DNA of 64,000 nt from Aquila chrysaetos chrysaetos (taxonomy: Eukaryota > Chordata > Aves > Accipitriformes > Accipitridae), in assembly GCF_900496995.4 (NCBI RefSeq), contig NC_044012.1:25520759-25584758 (forward strand), given 5' to 3'. Position 1 is the first letter of the stretch, and every line of letters starts with the position of its first letter. A program made the translations under genes and the position numbers. Shown piece after piece: positions 46,508-57,429 of this stretch. Under the pieces are notes generated by a model. The model saw nothing but the letters and a program-made list of their open reading frames with translations, was not told where the DNA came from and did not search any database.

Positions 46508-47194
46508 TCACTTCTTCTGGCTGGGGGACCACTGGCTGGTCTGCTTGCTATGATGGGCCTTGATGTTGGGAACGACCATGGGGCATTTCTGCTGCATGGT
46601 CTGGGAGGACTCACCGCCTCCAGAGCTGAGCTCTGGGCCTGAGCATCCCCCAATGCCATAGCCCAATCCTCCACTATAGTACCCTGATCCACCACTGCCC
46701 CCACCTGTTGTTAAGGCCTTTTCTCTAGGTGGTGCATCATATACATATCCAAAGCCTCCTCCCGCAGTGATGCCCAATTTCCCACTGTGGCAGCTGGATC
46801 CTCCACCACTCCCTGAGCTGCCAATGATGTTCTGGCCTGAGTCCTCACTGCTGCACCCTATTCTCCCAATGGTGCCATAGACTGGGACTGTTCCCCCTGT
46901 AATGCCCCAGCCAGATGTCCCCCCGCTGTCACCACTGGCTATTACAACAGATCCATCACTGCTACATCTGTACGCCCCTGCAATGTTGTGGGTGGATGAT
47001 GTTGGCATGGGCTGGTAGGATGAAGCTCCGCGGCTGTAGATGACCGAGCCTTCCCCATCACAGAAGAAGGAGCCATGTCCGTGGAGGCTAGAGATGTTCC
47101 TGTTGCTGGTGTAGCATCCTCTGTGGTGTGAGGAGATCTCATTGTTGTAGCCCCTGTTCTGACGGGCACATCTCCCTCGGAAAAAGTGATAAAT
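46508..47194 (-). CDS. Loricrin-like Gly/Ser-rich protein, exon 2 part (unusual start)
   Basis: The open frame encodes 228 residues in exon 2, with Gly/Ser-rich blocks (GSSGSGGGSSCHSG, TTGGGSGGSGYYSGG). Its ending, QQKCPMVVPNIKAHHSK...WSPSQKK, is clearly homologous to the loricrins at 50 and 54.6 kb. Glycine repeats are fewer and diverged. The ATG-TGC that normally starts these proteins is present at 47174-47169, but the next codon appears to lack one base relative to the paralogues, so that ATG leads to a stop after ten codons. The main frame is open through the acceptor (47195-47196) and continues in phase to an ATG in exon 1 (48063-48061). If used, that ATG would give a protein of about 236 residues starting MCFQWLRR. 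Alternatives: a pseudogene or a base error. An AATAAA signal (minus) lies at 46293-46288. Confidence 0.65.
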   Translation of the reverse strand: MYHFFRGRCARQNRGYNNEISSHHRGCYTSNRNISSLHGHGSFFCDGEGSVIYSRGASSYQPMPTSSTHNIAGAYRCSSDGSVVIASGDSGGTSGWGITGGTVPVYGTIGRIGCSSEDSGQNIIGSSGSGGGSSCHSGKLGITAGGGFGYVYDAPPREKALTTGGGSGGSGYYSGGLGYGIGGCSGPELSSGGGESSQTMQQKCPMVVPNIKAHHSKQTSQWSPSQKK

Positions 47195-48039
47195 CTGAAA
47201 GAGGAAAAAAACCCAAACCCAAACCTGCACTGCTTTGCTTCATTTTTGCACCATGGCAGGTGGGGAGGTTTCAGACAGCGTGGTCAGAAAAGCTTTACCA
47301 GGGCCTGGGGTAATGCCAGGCTTCAAAACTGGGTACTGCCTAGCTGTTCTTCAAATGCAAGAATATTTTGACTCTTACTGGGATAGCTTTTCTCTTTCTT
47401 ATCTCCAGGGTGTATTTCCAAAGAATCAAAATCTGAAATATATTCTTTTAACATCTAATAACTGCCATGGTTTTCCCCGCTTATCTTCATGACTGTAACC
47501 ACTGAGCTGTAAAAAGAGCAAGGATTATTCTTGCTTCTGTTTTTAAACTGTTGTAAGAACAGTAGGTCAAAATTTCCATGCAAGATGATGTTGCTGGCTG
47601 TATTATTGCCATCTCCACATAGCATCCCCAAAGGTCTTTTACATAAGGTAATCGGCACAGCCATAGAGGTATGTAACCATTATGAAGTACAGGATAAGCT
47701 TGTTATTAAATAATATAAAAAATGTGCCCTGAATGTTACAAACATGTTCAAAACTGCAAAGACTATGCATTCACCACGTGCTGGTTCCACTACAGACTAA
47801 TTTGGGTTTTTAGCCTGCTCAGCCCTATGGTTCCCAGTCCAGTGACCAGAATTCACCTTGCTTCCTAGTGATCTGATCCGCACTATAGCGAGAAACTGTA
47901 CAGATCCTGAGAACTGGGATCTTGCTATGGATGCTCAGGCAGTGTGGGTACTGCTGCAAGCACATGTCAAAATCTCAAATGAAGCTATCTATCTCCCATG
48001 AATATGAAATAATAAAGTCTCAGAAAAGAGCAGACTTAC

Positions 48040-48063
48040 CCTCCTTAGCCATTGGAAACACAT
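48040..48063 (-). CDS. Possible coding end of exon 1 of the loricrin-like gene
   Basis: Eight codons (MCFQWLRR) from the ATG at 48063 to the last exon base at 48040, followed by GTAAGT. The codon phase is complete at the junction and joins the exon 2 frame without a stop. The start context is weak (T at -3, T at +4). A second ATG in this exon (48051) would give only a short frame. The other exon 1 sequences I inspected do not show such an in-phase ATG. Confidence 0.4.
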
Positions 48064-48207
48064 TTAGAAGATAAAAGTCGACTGAATGAGGAGCTTTAAC
48101 AGACAGGAACTTTTATATGGCGTTTAGCATATATGGGAAGTGAGACACCCTAAGGAATGGCAAGGATTTATTTACCAAACTCTGATTTCAGTGTTTGCTT
48201 TGACTCA
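48040..48207 (-). promoter_or_regulatory. Promoter and exon 1 of the loricrin-like gene
   Basis: TATAAAA lies at 48117-48111, GGGAAGTGAGACACC at 48135-48149, followed by TAAGGAATGG and GGATTTATTTA. TGACTCA lies at 48201-48207. The start region is CTCATTCAGTC near 48090. The AAGGAATG plus TTTATTTA block is shared with the two loricrin promoters to the right. Confidence 0.78.
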
Positions 48208-48209
48208 TG

Positions 48210-49840
48210 ACGTGATCAATATCTTGCCTTCATGCTGCTTGCTGTGTTGCATGCAGCAGTAATTGCTACTTCTGCTTAATGATCCTATTCCTGTGCTCCT
48301 GCCCTGAGTTATAGAGGACTGCTTTGGCCCCCAGTGAGGTGGGAGAGACTGGGGGAGGTGGGTGGGTGTGTGGGTGTAGGGAAATGCTGAGCAAGAGGAT
48401 TAGTGAGTGTGGGGCAGAGGGTGGTGGTGACTGGGTCCTGCTGAGGGAAGGGGCAGGGAGGCTGTGGTTCAGCAGTGTGGCAGCACTTGTGGCTTGGGGC
48501 ATCGCTGTAAGGGTGGGTGTGATCCATGGTACCCAGGAGAGGGGAAGGCAAATGCTCAGAGAGCATCTGGAGGCCACACAGCACATTGATCCCTCCAGCA
48601 TCTCACTGGTGGCTTCAGTGAGAGATTTTCTGAGGAAGGCATCTGCATCCGAACCAGAAGCTCATCAAAAGTGAAGTGCCTGTCTCGGGAATTTTGCAAG
48701 GGTGCTAGACATGCTCTGAGAAAGCTTAGGGGCCCTGGAGAGAATTGTGGAGGTGTGAATGTCCTAACACTTAAAGCCACTGTGGCTGGATTACTCCTCT
48801 AATGAAGGATTATGCCTCCAAATGCCTGTCTTCTGCATTTTCATATGCTGTGTCCTTTCTCTGGCTTGGAAAGAGCACCAAGCACCAGGGACTCCAGGGA
48901 GACTGATCTGGAGGTCTGCAGGGGATATGTGGTGTGGTCACACTGGTAGTGCCACCCGGCATGATGTCCGCACTGCAGCCTGCTGTGCACGGCTCTTGTA
49001 GGTGGGACTAGGTCTGTTCAGCTCTGAGCAATTTTGCCGTGGGGACAGTGAGTCCCAGCTTTGGCAAAAGGCCACATCTAGGCCACGTTTACTGGACAGA
49101 AAGCAGTGCACAAGGGTGGTGGTGGTGCCCTTGGCATTTCAAAGCAGATTTCAAAAGCTTGGGCAAGGAGGGATTTAAGGCCTGGAGGCATGATTTGGAG
49201 TATGTTGAGCTGCCTGAGGGTCTTGCTGCTGGTTTTATTTCCTTCTGTCTGGCCCAGGGCTGATTTGGCTGACTCAGTGTGTCAGGCTTACCCTCTGGGT
49301 AGAGATGCTCTGAAGTCTGCAAAACTGGGAGGGAAAGGGGAGAATGGCAGGGTTGGGGACATTGGCATGGTGTTATTGGCCAACATGGGCAGCAACAGCT
49401 GCTATTGAGGGTTGGCCCCAGTCCGTGCTCTTAAGGACTGAGCCTGATGGCTAGGTCATTTCTCCCAGCAACACTTCATTGCTCCACAGACATGGTCATT
49501 GGGTGCTGGTGCTTCAGAGGACTTAGAGCCATGAGCTGGGATGGCTGCACCATGCACAGCCACCAAAGGGATGTTGGGTGCTGTGGTTGCTTGATGTTTT
49601 AGGCTGTGCTATTACTCTATCACGGAGCCCAGGGGGAAAATGAAGGTGCAAACTCTCCGGGGCTATAAACTGGGTGGCTTTAGAGCTGAATCTACAGCAA
49701 TGCACTATTAAACCCATCATCTTATTTACAGAGAGGAGTGAAATGTCTCATCAGATAGACTTCTAGTTTCCAAGATTATAAGATGCTGGTTGAGAATAGA
49801 AGAAAAAAACCACTCCCCCCAAAAGGAAGCTTTGAGATAT
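48210..49840. other. Intergenic, no gene seen
   Basis: Spacer before the 3' end of the first loricrin. Frames at 48.3-48.7 kb are GC-skewed but have no EDC signature or splice context. Confidence 0.4.
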
Positions 49841-50092
49841 TATGACATTTATTAGATATAAAAAGTGCTCTTTGGAAAAGCAGTAGAGCCTTATCAAAGG
49901 CATCCCAACACCAGCAGCAGGGCACAAGACTGTTCTGGATCCCTGGAGTTCTCAGCACTGGGCTGTATCATCAAGGGAAGAGAGGAAGACATGCTGGGAA
50001 GAAACAAGCAAACAGAGCCAGGTCTGGAAGGAAAAAGGTGACATGGCAGAGGCAGGGCTGTTCTTGCTGAGTGCCAAGTCTGCCTGTGGCTG

Positions 50093-51217
50093 TTACTTCT
50101 GGTGGCTGGGGGGCCAGTGGCAGGCCTGCTTGGTCTGATGGGACTCGATGTTGGGAATGACAATGGGGCATTTCTGCTGTGTGGACTGGCAGGACCACCC
50201 ACTGCCACCTCCAGAGCTGATGATGATTGCGTGGCCCGAGGAATCACCACTGCCATAGCTGGATCCTCCACTGCAGCATCCGGAGGATCCCCCACTACCT
50301 CCACCTCCAATTATGCTCTTTGATCCTGAAGACCCACCACTGGATCCTCCTCCCATGCCATAGCTGGATCCTCCACTGCAGCATCCAGAGGCACCTCCAC
50401 TACCTCCACCTCCAGTTATGCTCTTTGATCCTGAAGACCCACCACTGGATCCTCCTCCCATGCCATAGCTGGATCCTCCACTGCAGCATCCAGAGGATCC
50501 CCCACTACCTCCACCTCCAATGATGCTCTTTGATCCTGAAGACCCACCACTGGATCCTCCTCCCATGCCATAGCCTGAGGATCCTCCACTGCAGCATCCA
50601 GAGGTACCTCCACTACTTCCACCTCCAATGATGCTCTTCGATCCTGAAGACCCACCACTGGATCCTCCTCCCATGCCATAGCTGGAACCTCCACTGCAGT
50701 ATCCGGAGGATCCCCCACTACCGCCACCTCCAATGATGCTCTTTGATCCTGAAGACCCACCACTGGATCCTCCTCCCATGCTGTAGCCTGAGGGTCCCCC
50801 ACTGCAGCATCCAGAATAACCTCCACCTCCAATGATGCTCTTTGATCCTGAAGACCCACCACTGGATCCCCCACTGCAGCATCCAGACGAGCCACCTTCT
50901 CCACTGCCTGAGCTAATAGGGATCTTCTGGCCTGATCCCCCACCGCCACTGCTGTATTCTCCTCCCATGCCGTAGCCTGAGGAGCCCCCACTGCAGTAGG
51001 ATCCACCTCCTCGACCGCCAGAGCTGACAATGATCTTGCCAGAGCCCCCGCCGCCGCCGCCGCCGTAGCTGCCCAAGCCTGAGCTCCCACAGCAGGAGGA
51101 GCCCTGTGCCTGGTAGCTGGAGGAGCTGCCCCTGTGGCAGCAGGAGCCCCCGCTGTGGCACCCGCCGGACTGGGAGGACGTTTCATGGCAGCCTCCGGAG
51201 GTCTGTCTGGAGCACAT
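50093..51217 (-). CDS. LOR: Loricrin, 374 aa
   Basis: A 374-residue Gly/Ser/Cys-rich protein starting MCSRQTSGGCHETSSQ. About six imperfect units of 34-36 residues follow, each containing GSKSIIGGG, SGCCSGGSS and YGMGGGSSGG. The end is CQSTQQKCPIVIPNIES...WPPSHQK. Gly-rich loops between Gln/Lys-containing end segments are the loricrin plan, and loricrin is known as a major cross-linked cornified-envelope protein. The start follows a TTTCTTGCAG acceptor (51232-51233); the in-frame Met at 51337 is intronic. Exon 1 ends at 51807 (GTAAGC donor), and an AATAAA signal (minus) lies at 49853-49848. The first 115 or so residues and the tail are almost identical to the 54.6 kb gene. Birds have several loricrins; which copy this is cannot be fixed here. 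Confidence 0.88.
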   Translation of the reverse strand: MCSRQTSGGCHETSSQSGGCHSGGSCCHRGSSSSYQAQGSSCCGSSGLGSYGGGGGGGSGKIIVSSGGRGGGSYCSGGSSGYGMGGEYSSGGGGSGQKIPISSGSGEGGSSGCCSGGSSGGSSGSKSIIGGGGYSGCCSGGPSGYSMGGGSSGGSSGSKSIIGGGGSGGSSGYCSGGSSYGMGGGSSGGSSGSKSIIGGGSSGGTSGCCSGGSSGYGMGGGSSGGSSGSKSIIGGGGSGGSSGCCSGGSSYGMGGGSSGGSSGSKSITGGGGSGGASGCCSGGSSYGMGGGSSGGSSGSKSIIGGGGSGGSSGCCSGGSSYGSGDSSGHAIIISSGGGSGWSCQSTQQKCPIVIPNIESHQTKQACHWPPSHQK

Positions 51218-51806
51218 CTTTGAGAGTGACCCTGCAAGAAACAGTGCTGTCGGAAAGGAGCCCTTTGGTGATGCTGCTGAACCTTCCCAAAAAATCAAAA
51301 ATAGAGCAGTACCCAGGAAGTACCCCATCTGCCCCATCTTCTGCAGTCCTACAAGAATGGCATCTTCATGAACTCACTCTTGTTAGATTGCAGGGAAGAC
51401 CTGCAATGAAAAGCACCCAGGGACTGCTCTGCAGATCACAACAGTTACAGAAAAATTCTGCGTGCAGGAAGATTGACAGTACTTCCAGAGATTTGCACAC
51501 ATGCTTTGACATGCTCCAAGCTGGCAGTCTAAAAACTTTAGTCCTACTGTAGGTCCTTCTGGACGTATAGACTGCTAAAACTCACAGCAGCTGAAAATTC
51601 AGCCATATTTGTGTGCCCTCAGAATATCAGCTACAACTCCCTTTTGTAAAGAAGGCAGTTCTGTTGGTACACCAAATTGGTTTTCGGTGAAACCTGTCCA
51701 ACGTTGAGCTGGCATGGTTCCGTCATTCAAAGCATGCTCAAAGACCAACTGGTGGAGTGACCTCTCCGCACAGGGGTTCAAAAAGTTTCCATATCAATGG
51801 GCTTAC

Positions 51807-51980
51807 CTTCTGTGCAACTGGAAACGTATGCAAGGCTTGGTGGCAGATGAATGAGGAGCCTTGGGATAGGTAAGCTTTTATATTGTATGCACTGTGCTCT
51901 TAAGGGAAGTGAGACGCCCTAAGGAATGCTGATAGGTTTATTTACTGAGCCTGTGTTTAGCTACCTCCTTTTTTGACTCA
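51807..51980 (-). promoter_or_regulatory. Promoter and exon 1 of the 50 kb loricrin
   Basis: TATAAAA lies at 51882-51876, GGGAAGTGAGACGCC at 51904-51918, then AAGGAATG and GGTTTATTTA. TGACTCA (AP-1) lies at 51974-51980. Exon 1 ends at 51807 before GTAAGC. Confidence 0.78.
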
Positions 51981-51989
51981 CTAGCAGCA

Positions 51990-54465
51990 CATAGGTGATA
52001 CGAAGGAGATGTATCAATTATGTTCTGCATTGCAGTTGCTAATTCTACTTAATGATTCACTTCCACGAGTCTTGCTCTGAAACATCGGAGGCAAATGGCT
52101 TCTAGGGGTCTACCCTGGGGGCTCCCTAATGCATTTCTGCTAGGCTGCAGCTTCTCAGGTACTCAGCAGAGAGTGGAGATGGAACAGATGCTGAGGGATG
52201 AAGGCTGGAGTAACTTAGGGCTACAGTGTGATGGAAGGACAAAGGTAAAGGATGTGTTGGAGCAGAGTCACAGGGAGTTTTGGAGCAAGAGGGCTTCCTC
52301 ATGGACTGGTGAGATGGGGAGCTGGATGGGGAGTGGGAGTACATCCAGCCTGCTGGGAAGCGCAACCATGTGCTCAACAGGACAGTGTTCCACCTCTGAT
52401 GGGACAGTGCACCGCCTTAGAGCACCTTATCCCAGATCCATTTCAGAGGGCCCTGTGAGGATGGCAGAGACGTGGGGGCCATTTCCCCTCACCCTTTTGG
52501 GAGCTCAAGGTGGACGCTGCTGTTGGACTGAGCAGAGAGGTCTGTGCTCAGCTGCAGCTTCCTGGGGTCCCAATAACCAAGCTAGAGTGGGGGAAGTCTT
52601 GAAATCTTTCTGCTTGCAAAGGTGCATTTGAAGAGCATCAAGACCCTACCCTTGAACTCTAGGACATTAAAGATTTCCTCTGTCTCAGCAGGACACATTT
52701 TCTGTGGGTGCTCTGCTTCACTGGCCAGCCCACCCACACCTGAGGCTGGGGAGGCATCTGGGTATTTTGCTTGCTGGAGAATGACAGTTTGTCAGCACAG
52801 TTATCCCAGCAGTGGCTGCTGTGTTTTGCAGCAGCTTCATCCTGTTACTGTGTCACGCACGCTTGGAGGCTGACAACAGCATCCACCCTCATGGGAGATT
52901 GAGTAGAGGAAAGCATAATTGGGGGGTTTTAGCTGAGAGGATGCATGACAGCAGCAGCAGGCTGCCCAGCCCTGTCACAATGAACACAATCTTGAGCATG
53001 CATGCAACTCCATTCGTATGGGGACAGGACTATCAGCACCAGGAACGTGGGTGCAGGGGGCTTCCTTAATTTTGCTTTGGACTCCCTCCAGTGGCCTAAG
53101 CTCCACTCTCATCACCAAAGGGAAATCTAAGGTCTCACTGCAATTCTGGCTCTCACCCATCAAGTGTGGGTGTTGTGCTACCGAGCATCGCAACACCTTG
53201 ATCCCTTCTGTGCCTTTAACTTGTAGGGACTTGCACCAAGGGACACCTCGGATTTGCAGCTCATTTGCAGCACCCAGGGTGCGAGGGAAGTCTGTGAAGG
53301 CTTTTGGCAGGAGTGGTGAGAGTTGCTCCTGCAAGTGCTGGTGTGTGGAGACCACAAGGCTGGACCCTGCAGGGACTAGAAACACTGAACCTGTACCACA
53401 TGTAGATGTGTGGTACTTGCCAATGTGGAGGAAGAGCATGGCTGGAACCACAGCTGCTGGAGGCATCGGCATTGCCACAACACCCCAAAGTTAAAAAGCA
53501 GCTTTAATATCTATGTTGAAGGCAAGGGTAGATGCAAACAGCTTCATGGTGGAGGCTGCCCCAGATTTGGGCCATGCTGCCCATTTCTGATGCTCTGTCT
53601 GGGTCATTTTCTGCCCTGCAGTCCAGTCACCCTCAGGATGGGCTGGCAGGTAATGTTATCTTTTAGTCTCATCACTGCAAACACCCCAATGGATGGTGCC
53701 TTGGTGTGCATTGTTATGAGAGGGAGAAAAACCTTGGCCAGATCCTACAGTCCTTTTTCCCAGCAGCTTCCTTCATGCACAGCAGTGCTAACGTTGATAA
53801 CATGGGACATGATGAAGATACTGCTGGTGTAAGAACTCTCCAATTTTTCTGCAAAAGGCAGAAGTCGGTCAGTCATGATCCGTCAAGCATTTGCATGGTT
53901 GATGATCCCTTTTATTCCCAATTTTGTTTCCAGCCTACCAGCTGTGTGTGTGAGATGGACAAAAAAGCCTCTTGGCTTAAAATTTACTGAATGCAAGACT
54001 AACCACGCCTGGCCTGAAGAGGATTTGCTGCTGACTTTAGTACAAATGCTACTGAATGTTTCCTGGCATAATTAATGGTTTTCTTGTGATAAATGTAGGG
54101 AAACGAAGTACGAAAAACCCAACTGTATTTCCAAAGGATGCTGCTGTCTGCACTGGAAATCCTTGCAGTGAAACCCTGAGCTTGTGGTCTGCTTCCTTCT
54201 CTAGGAAGGGAAAACTGAGGTGGAGCTATTTCTCAGGTTAAAGTTGCTGCCTTCGTGACATTATTTGCAAGAGGGACAATGATTATCTGCTTAAGCAATA
54301 AGGTTTCTCTCAAGAAGATCTGTTAATAAATGTCTGCTCCAGCACTGCAGGCTGAAGAAGATTTCACAGCTGAATGTATTTGCTGTATTATTCACTTTTT
54401 GAAAGTAAACATGGGACTGACAAAGGATAAAAGCAGCCTTGCAAAAACAGTTCTTTCTGTACACA
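51990..54465. other. Intergenic, no gene seen
   Basis: About 2.5 kb of ordinary composition between the two loricrins. Open frames at 52.1-53.8 kb lack promoter, splice and composition support. Confidence 0.45.
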
Positions 54466-54639
54466 GTAATATTTATTTCCCTTCATATTGATGGGTGAGA
54501 AGAGCCATCTAGGAGTTCACGGCACATGAATGTGGCATCAGGGGAAGACAAGGGAAAAGGACATGCTGGGACGAAACAGAAAAACTTGGAAGACAGAGGC
54601 AGGGCTGTTCTTGCTCAGAACTGGGGATGCCTAGTGCTG

Positions 54640-57429
54640 TTACTTCTGGTGGCTGGGGGGCCAGTGGCAGGCCTGCTTGGTCTGATGGGACTTGATGTTG
54701 GGAATGACAATGGGGCATTTCTGCTGTGTGGACTGGCAGGACCACCCACTGCCACCTCCAGAGCTGATGATGATTGCGTGGCCCGAGGAATCACCACTGC
54801 CACCACTGGATCCTCCACTGCAGCATCCGGAGGATCCCCCACTACCTTCACCTCCAACGATGATCTTGCCTCCTGAAGACCCACCACTGGATCCCCCACT
54901 GCAGCATCCAGAGGCACCTCCACCTCCAGTTATGCTCTTTGATCCTGAAGACCCACCACTGGATCCTCCTCCCATGCCATAGCTGGATCCTCCACTGCAG
55001 CATCCAGAGGATCCCCCACTACCTCCACCTCCGATTATGCTCTTTGATCCTGAAGACCCACCACTGGATCCTCCTCCCATGCCATAGCTGGATCCTCCAC
55101 TGCAGCATCCAGAGGATCCCCCACTACCTCCACCTCCGATTATGCTCTTTGATCCTGAAGACCCACCACTGGATCCTCCTTCCATGCCATAGCCTGAGGG
55201 TCCCCCACTGCAGGATCCAGAATAACCTCCACTACCGCCACCTCCAATGATGCTCTTTGATCCTGAAGACCCACCACTGGATCCTCCTCCCATGCCATAG
55301 CTGGATCCTCCACTGCAGCATCCAGAGGATCCCCCACTACCTCCACCTCCGATTATGCTCTTTGATCCTGAAGACCCACCACTGGATCCTCCTCCCATGC
55401 CATAGCCTGAGGGTCCCCCACTGCAGGATCCAGAATAACCTCCACTACCGCCACCTCCAATGATGCTCTTTGATCCTGAAGACCCACCACTGGATCCTCC
55501 TCCCATGCCATAGCTGGATCCTCCACTGCAGCATCCAGAGGATCCCCCACTACCTCCACCTCCGATTATGCTCTTTGATCCTGAAGACCCACCACTGGAT
55601 CCTCCTCCCATGCCATAGCCTGAGGGTCCCCCACTGCAGGATCCAGAATAACCTCCACTACCGCCACCTCCAATGATGCTCTTTGATCCTGAAGACCCAC
55701 CACTGGATCCTCCTCCCATGCCATAGCTGGATCCTCCACTGCAGCATCCAGAGGATCCCCCACTACCTCCACCTCCGATTATGCTCTTTGATCCTGAAGA
55801 CCCACCACTGGATCCTCCTCCCATGCCATAGCCTGAGGGTCCCCCACTGCAGGATCCAGAATAACCTCCACTACCGCCACCTCCAATGATGCTCTTTGAT
55901 CCTGAAGACCCACCACTGGATCCTCCTCCCATGCCATAGCTGGATCCTCCACTGCAGTATCCGGAGGATCCCCTGCTACCTCCACCTCCAATTATGCTCT
56001 TTGATCCTGAAGACCCACCACTGGATCCTCCTCCCATGCCATAGCTGGATCCTCCACTGCAGCATCCAGAGGATCCCCCACTACCTCCACCTCCAATTAT
56101 GCTCTTTGATCCTGAAGACCCACCACTGGATCCTCCTCCCATGCCATAGCCTGAGGGTCCCCCACTGCAGGATCCAGAATAACCTCCACTACTGCCACCT
56201 CCAATGATGCTCTTTGATCCTGAAGACCCACCACTGGATCCTCCTCCCATGCCATAGCTGGATCCTCCACTGCAGCATCCGGAGGATCCCCCACTACCTC
56301 CACCTCCAATGATGCTCTTTGATCCTGAAGACCCACCACTGGATCCTCCTCCCATGCCATAGCCTGAGGGTCCCCCACTGCAGGATCCAGAATAACCTCC
56401 ACTACCGCCACCTCCAATGATGCTCTTTGATCCTGAAGACCCACCACTGGATCCTCCTCCCATGCCATAGCTGGATCCTCCACTGCAGTATCCTGAGGAT
56501 CCCCCACTACCTCCACCTCCAATTATGCTCTTTGATCCTGAAGACCCACCACTGGATCCTCCTCCCATGCCATAGCTGGATCCTCCACTGCAGCATCCAG
56601 AGGATCCCCCACTACCTCCACCTCCAATGATGCTCTTTGATCCTGAAGACCCACCACTGGATCCTCCTCCCATGCCATAGCCTGAGGATCCTCCACTGCA
56701 GCATCCAGAGGTACCTCCACTACCGCCACCTCCAATGATGCTCTTTGATCCTGAAGACCCACCACTGGATCCTCCTCCCATGCCATAGCTGGATCCTCCA
56801 CTGCAGTATCCGGAGGATCCCCCACTACCGCCACCTCCAATGATGCTCTTTGATCCTGAAGACCCACCACTGGATCCTCCTCCCATGCCATAGCTGGAAC
56901 CTCCACTGCAGTATCCGGAGGATCCCCCACTACCGCCACCTCCAATGATGCTCTTTGATCCTGAAGACCCACCACTGGATCCTCCTCCCATGCTGTAGCC
57001 TGAGGGTCCCCCACTGCAGCATCCAGAATAACCTCCACCTCCAATGATGATCTTTGATCCTGAAGACCCACCACTGGATCCCCCACTGCAGCATCCAGAC
57101 GAGCCACCTTCTCCACTGCCTGAGCTAATAGGGATCTTCTGGCCTGATCCCCCACCGCCACTGCTGTATCCTCCTCCCATGCCGTAGCCTGAGGAGCCCC
57201 CACTGCAGTAGGATCCACCTCCTCGACCGCCAGAGCTGACAATGATCTTGCCAGAGCCCCCGCCGCCGCCGCCGCCGTAGCTGCCCAAGCCTGAGCTCCC
57301 ACAGCAGGAGGAGCCCTGTGCCTGGTAGCTGGAGGAGCTGCCCCTGTGGCAGCAGGAGCCCCCGCTGTGGCACCCGCCGGACTGGGAGGACGTTTCATGG
57401 CAGCCTCCGGAGGTCTGTCTGGAGCACAT
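54640..57429 (-). CDS. LOR: Loricrin, expanded, 929 aa
   Basis: A 929-residue Gly/Ser-rich protein. The N-terminal 115 or so residues (MCSRQTSGGCHETSSQ, a poly-Gly stretch, GQKIPISSGSGEGG) and the tail (QQKCPIVIPNIKS...WPPSHQK) are almost the same as in the 374-residue loricrin. Between them lie about 20 units of 35 or 36 residues, in two main types: SGCCSGGSSYG and YSGSCSGGPSGYG. These alternate to give a 71-residue super-unit. Known role of the family: glycine-loop protein cross-linked into the cornified envelope. The start follows the CCTGCAAGAAGG-side acceptor at 57444-57445. Exon 1 ends at 57898 (GTAAGT donor). An AATAAA signal (minus) lies at 54478-54473. Length is far above the other copies, and unit number is likely variable between individuals or misassembled in places. 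Confidence 0.88.
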   Translation of the reverse strand: MCSRQTSGGCHETSSQSGGCHSGGSCCHRGSSSSYQAQGSSCCGSSGLGSYGGGGGGGSGKIIVSSGGRGGGSYCSGGSSGYGMGGGYSSGGGGSGQKIPISSGSGEGGSSGCCSGGSSGGSSGSKIIIGGGGYSGCCSGGPSGYSMGGGSSGGSSGSKSIIGGGGSGGSSGYCSGGSSYGMGGGSSGGSSGSKSIIGGGGSGGSSGYCSGGSSYGMGGGSSGGSSGSKSIIGGGGSGGTSGCCSGGSSGYGMGGGSSGGSSGSKSIIGGGGSGGSSGCCSGGSSYGMGGGSSGGSSGSKSIIGGGGSGGSSGYCSGGSSYGMGGGSSGGSSGSKSIIGGGGSGGYSGSCSGGPSGYGMGGGSSGGSSGSKSIIGGGGSGGSSGCCSGGSSYGMGGGSSGGSSGSKSIIGGGSSGGYSGSCSGGPSGYGMGGGSSGGSSGSKSIIGGGGSGGSSGCCSGGSSYGMGGGSSGGSSGSKSIIGGGGSRGSSGYCSGGSSYGMGGGSSGGSSGSKSIIGGGGSGGYSGSCSGGPSGYGMGGGSSGGSSGSKSIIGGGGSGGSSGCCSGGSSYGMGGGSSGGSSGSKSIIGGGGSGGYSGSCSGGPSGYGMGGGSSGGSSGSKSIIGGGGSGGSSGCCSGGSSYGMGGGSSGGSSGSKSIIGGGGSGGYSGSCSGGPSGYGMGGGSSGGSSGSKSIIGGGGSGGSSGCCSGGSSYGMGGGSSGGSSGSKSIIGGGGSGGYSGSCSGGPSGYGMEGGSSGGSSGSKSIIGGGGSGGSSGCCSGGSSYGMGGGSSGGSSGSKSIIGGGGSGGSSGCCSGGSSYGMGGGSSGGSSGSKSITGGGGASGCCSGGSSGGSSGGKIIVGGEGSGGSSGCCSGGSSGGSGDSSGHAIIISSGGGSGWSCQSTQQKCPIVIPNIKSHQTKQACHWPPSHQK
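54930..57055. repeat. 105/108-bp coding repeat array of the expanded loricrin
   Basis: About 20 tandem units of 105 or 108 bases. From about 55138 to 56420 they alternate as a 213-base higher-order unit; the same phase recurs at 55138, 55351, 55564 and 55777 with near-identical sequence. Confidence 0.93.

Noticed and set aside
53018-53494. 158-residue plus-strand and 167-residue minus-strand frames
   Set aside because: They overlap each other on opposite strands, have ordinary composition and have no promoter or splice context.
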